Below are positions 62,536 through 64,000 of a stretch of DNA of 64,000 bases, piece by piece. Below the pieces are notes generated by a model. That model was not told where the DNA came from. It did no database searches and saw only the letters and a program-made list of their open reading frames with translations. Each line of letters starts with the position of its first letter. Position 1 is the first letter of the stretch. Position numbers and translations under genes: made by a program. Source of the DNA: Corticicoccus populi (GTDB taxonomy: Bacteria; Bacillota; Bacilli; Staphylococcales; Salinicoccaceae); contig NZ_JBHUOQ010000005.1 in assembly GCF_042686195.1 (NCBI RefSeq), positions 62,001 through 126,000 on the forward strand, in the 5' to 3' direction.

Positions 62536-64000
62536 TTGATACTTAGTAATATGAACTTCACATTTACTGCAGGATGGGAACAATTTATAATGATTGCCAT
62601 CTATTTTGCAGGTATGCTGTACATTGGTTACTATGCATACAAAAAATCAACATCCAGTCTGGATGAATATACTCTCGGGGGACGTAACCTCGGCCCGTGG
62701 GTAACAGCATTATCAGCAGGTGCATCAGATATGTCCGGTTGGATGCTGATGGGGCTTCCCGGCGGAATGTACGATGCAGGACTTTCAACTGCCTGGATGG
62801 GTATTGGTCTGACACTCGGTGCGTACGTCAACTACTTCGTTGTCGCACCAAGACTTCGTGTATACTCTGAGGTTTCCGAAAACTCTATCACCCTGCCGGA
62901 CTTCTTTGAAAACAGGTATAAGGACAGACAACATATTTTAAGAATTGTTGCCGGTCTTGTTATCGTTGTATTCTTCGCAGTTTATACTGCAAGTGGAATG
63001 GTATCCGGTGGTAAACTGTTCCAAAACGCATTTAATATGGATTACCATTGGGGATTAATTCTCACAGCAAGTGTTGTTATTTTCTATACTTTCCTTGGTG
63101 GTTATTTCGCAGTTAGTCTGACAGACTTATTCCAAGGTACAATCATGTTTATCGCGATTGTTTTAATCCCTATTGTCGCATGGCAGTACCTTACAGGACA
63201 AGTTGCCGAACCTTTTGTAAGACTGGAAGAAATCGGTGCCTTGAATGATGTCAACTACCTTTCATTTATCAGTGGTGTCTCATTTATTACGATTATAAGT
63301 AACTTCACATGGTTCTTCGGCTACTTCGGTCAGCCGCATATTATCGTAAGATTTATGTCAATTACATCACATAAAAAATTACCTATGGCAAGACGTATTG
63401 GTATCTCCTGGATGGCAATCGGCCTGATTGGTGTTTCTTTAACCGGTCTCTTAGGTGTTGTATTCATCGATGTATCTCAAAATGAAATTGCAGACTCTGA
63501 AACTATTTTAATACTGATGAGTCAGGTACTCTTCCATCCATTAATCGGTGGATTCTTCTTAGCAGCAATACTGGCTGCGATTATGAGTACAGTTTCTTCT
63601 CAATTATTGGTAACGTCCAGTTCTTTGGTTCAGGATTTCTATAAAATGATCCGCCGTGTCGTTGTAAAAGAGGAAACAAAATCAAAAGAACAGCTGGACC
63701 GACTTTTTGTCACTGCCAGCAGAATCGCAGTTATTGTTGTATCCATTGTTGCCATTGGAATTGCATGGGACGAAGATTCAGTAATATTAGATATCGTTGC
63801 CAACGCATGGGCAGGCTTTGGTGCCGCGTTTGGTCCACTTGTTGTCCTTTCACTTCACTGGAAAGGTATGACACGTAACGGGGCAGTTGCAGCCATTATC
63901 GGTGGTGCCGCAACAGTCATCATCTGGATCGGTTTCGGAGGATTTACAACACTTCCGTTCATGCCTGATGAGTATATTTATGAAATGATTCCAGGTGTCA
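62536..64000 (+). CDS. putP: Sodium/proline symporter PutP, C-terminus cut by window edge
   Basis: High-affinity Na+-coupled proline uptake (SSS family), used for nutrition and osmoprotection. The 488 residues present match S. aureus PutP throughout: LGGRNLGPWVTALSAGASDM, SGWMLMGLPGGMYDAGLS, LTLGAYVNYFVVAPRLR, FFGYFGQPHIIVRFMS, LAAILAAIMSTVSSQLLVTS and NAWAGFGAAFGPLV. The best start is a TTG at 62536, six bases after AGGAGGGG; an ATG at 62551 is further away. Only about 20 residues are missing. It is divergent from gatCAB, the conserved staphylococcal arrangement. Confidence 0.96.
   Translation, partial: MILSNMNFTFTAGWEQFIMIAIYFAGMLYIGYYAYKKSTSSLDEYTLGGRNLGPWVTALSAGASDMSGWMLMGLPGGMYDAGLSTAWMGIGLTLGAYVNYFVVAPRLRVYSEVSENSITLPDFFENRYKDRQHILRIVAGLVIVVFFAVYTASGMVSGGKLFQNAFNMDYHWGLILTASVVIFYTFLGGYFAVSLTDLFQGTIMFIAIVLIPIVAWQYLTGQVAEPFVRLEEIGALNDVNYLSFISGVSFITIISNFTWFFGYFGQPHIIVRFMSITSHKKLPMARRIGISWMAIGLIGVSLTGLLGVVFIDVSQNEIADSETILILMSQVLFHPLIGGFFLAAILAAIMSTVSSQLLVTSSSLVQDFYKMIRRVVVKEETKSKEQLDRLFVTASRIAVIVVSIVAIGIAWDEDSVILDIVANAWAGFGAAFGPLVVLSLHWKGMTRNGAVAAIIGGAATVIIWIGFGGFTTLPFMPDEYIYEMIPGV

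Noticed and set aside
62585..62831. Minus-strand open frames of 66-76 codons near the right end
   Set aside because: Antisense shadows of putP, which is conserved through this stretch.
1..64000. CRISPR arrays, tRNA or rRNA genes
   Set aside because: No regularly spaced repeats and no cloverleaf or rRNA sequence was recognised anywhere in the window.

Overview
The window is a chromosomal stretch of a low-GC Gram-positive bacterium, most likely a member of the Staphylococcaceae. A relative of Jeotgalicoccus or Salinicoccus fits better than Staphylococcus itself. The reasons are strong Shine-Dalgarno sites with frequent TTG/GTG starts, the putP / gatCAB / dgkB / rlmD neighbourhood known from staphylococci, a bacterial nitric oxide synthase, a CzrA-type zinc repressor beside a CDF exporter, and a CsoR-type copZ/copA locus. 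This is inferred from protein families; no 16S or tRNA gene is present.

Layout. 0-9.6 kb: the 5' part of a maltose O-acetyltransferase, a YjiH-type permease with a class III aminotransferase, an HdeD-like membrane protein, an AlsT-type amino acid:cation symporter, purU, a short-chain dehydrogenase, a VOC protein, an AraC/GyrI regulator and a MerR/TipAS regulator. 9.6-14.7 kb is a metal block: copZ-copA-ydhK with two CsoR-like operators, then czrA and a CDF zinc exporter with a CzrA-type operator. 14.7-20 kb: a DASS dicarboxylate transporter, a DUF402 protein, and an RpiR regulator divergent from a PTS EIICB-nanE amino-sugar operon.

20-34.8 kb is a carbohydrate island. A leftward ten-gene operon holds a BglG-type activator, a galactitol-family PTS (IIA, IIB, IIC), a small membrane protein, a PfkB kinase, a class II aldolase, a HAD phosphatase, a histidine phosphatase and an FGGY kinase that looks like the D-ribulokinase family. 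After nos comes a second leftward operon (PfkB kinase, fructose-type PTS with domain order B-C-A, LacD-type aldolase), divergent from an RpiR regulator and carrying a cre-like site. It looks like a D-tagatose route through tagatose-1-phosphate.

34.8-47 kb: D-serine dehydratase, a DinB-fold protein, an NAD(P)H-binding protein, an MDR protein without the usual zinc ligand, four tandem paralogous small membrane proteins sharing an SDGD motif, an acetyltransferase, DUF1905 and VOC proteins, exonuclease III, a cupin and two adjacent CodA-like amidohydrolases.

47-54.9 kb is a visibly AT-richer accessory region between the amidohydrolase operon and rlmD. It carries a truncated DUF2785 remnant, then a leftward defence cluster: an OLD-family ATPase/TOPRIM nuclease (GajA-like), a UvrD-type helicase (GajB-like) and a TIR-like NAD-binding protein of the CAP12/Pycsar-effector type. 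A decayed phage-type DNA cytosine methyltransferase follows. The helicase is split by a -1 frame change exactly at an A AAA AAG heptamer. That is either programmed frameshifting, a phase-variable homopolymer, or simple inactivation or sequencing error. This is the most interesting site in the window.

54.9-64 kb returns to core genes: rlmD, dgkB, a small membrane protein, a GrpB-family protein, an acidic secreted protein, gatC-gatA-gatB and the 5' part of putP.
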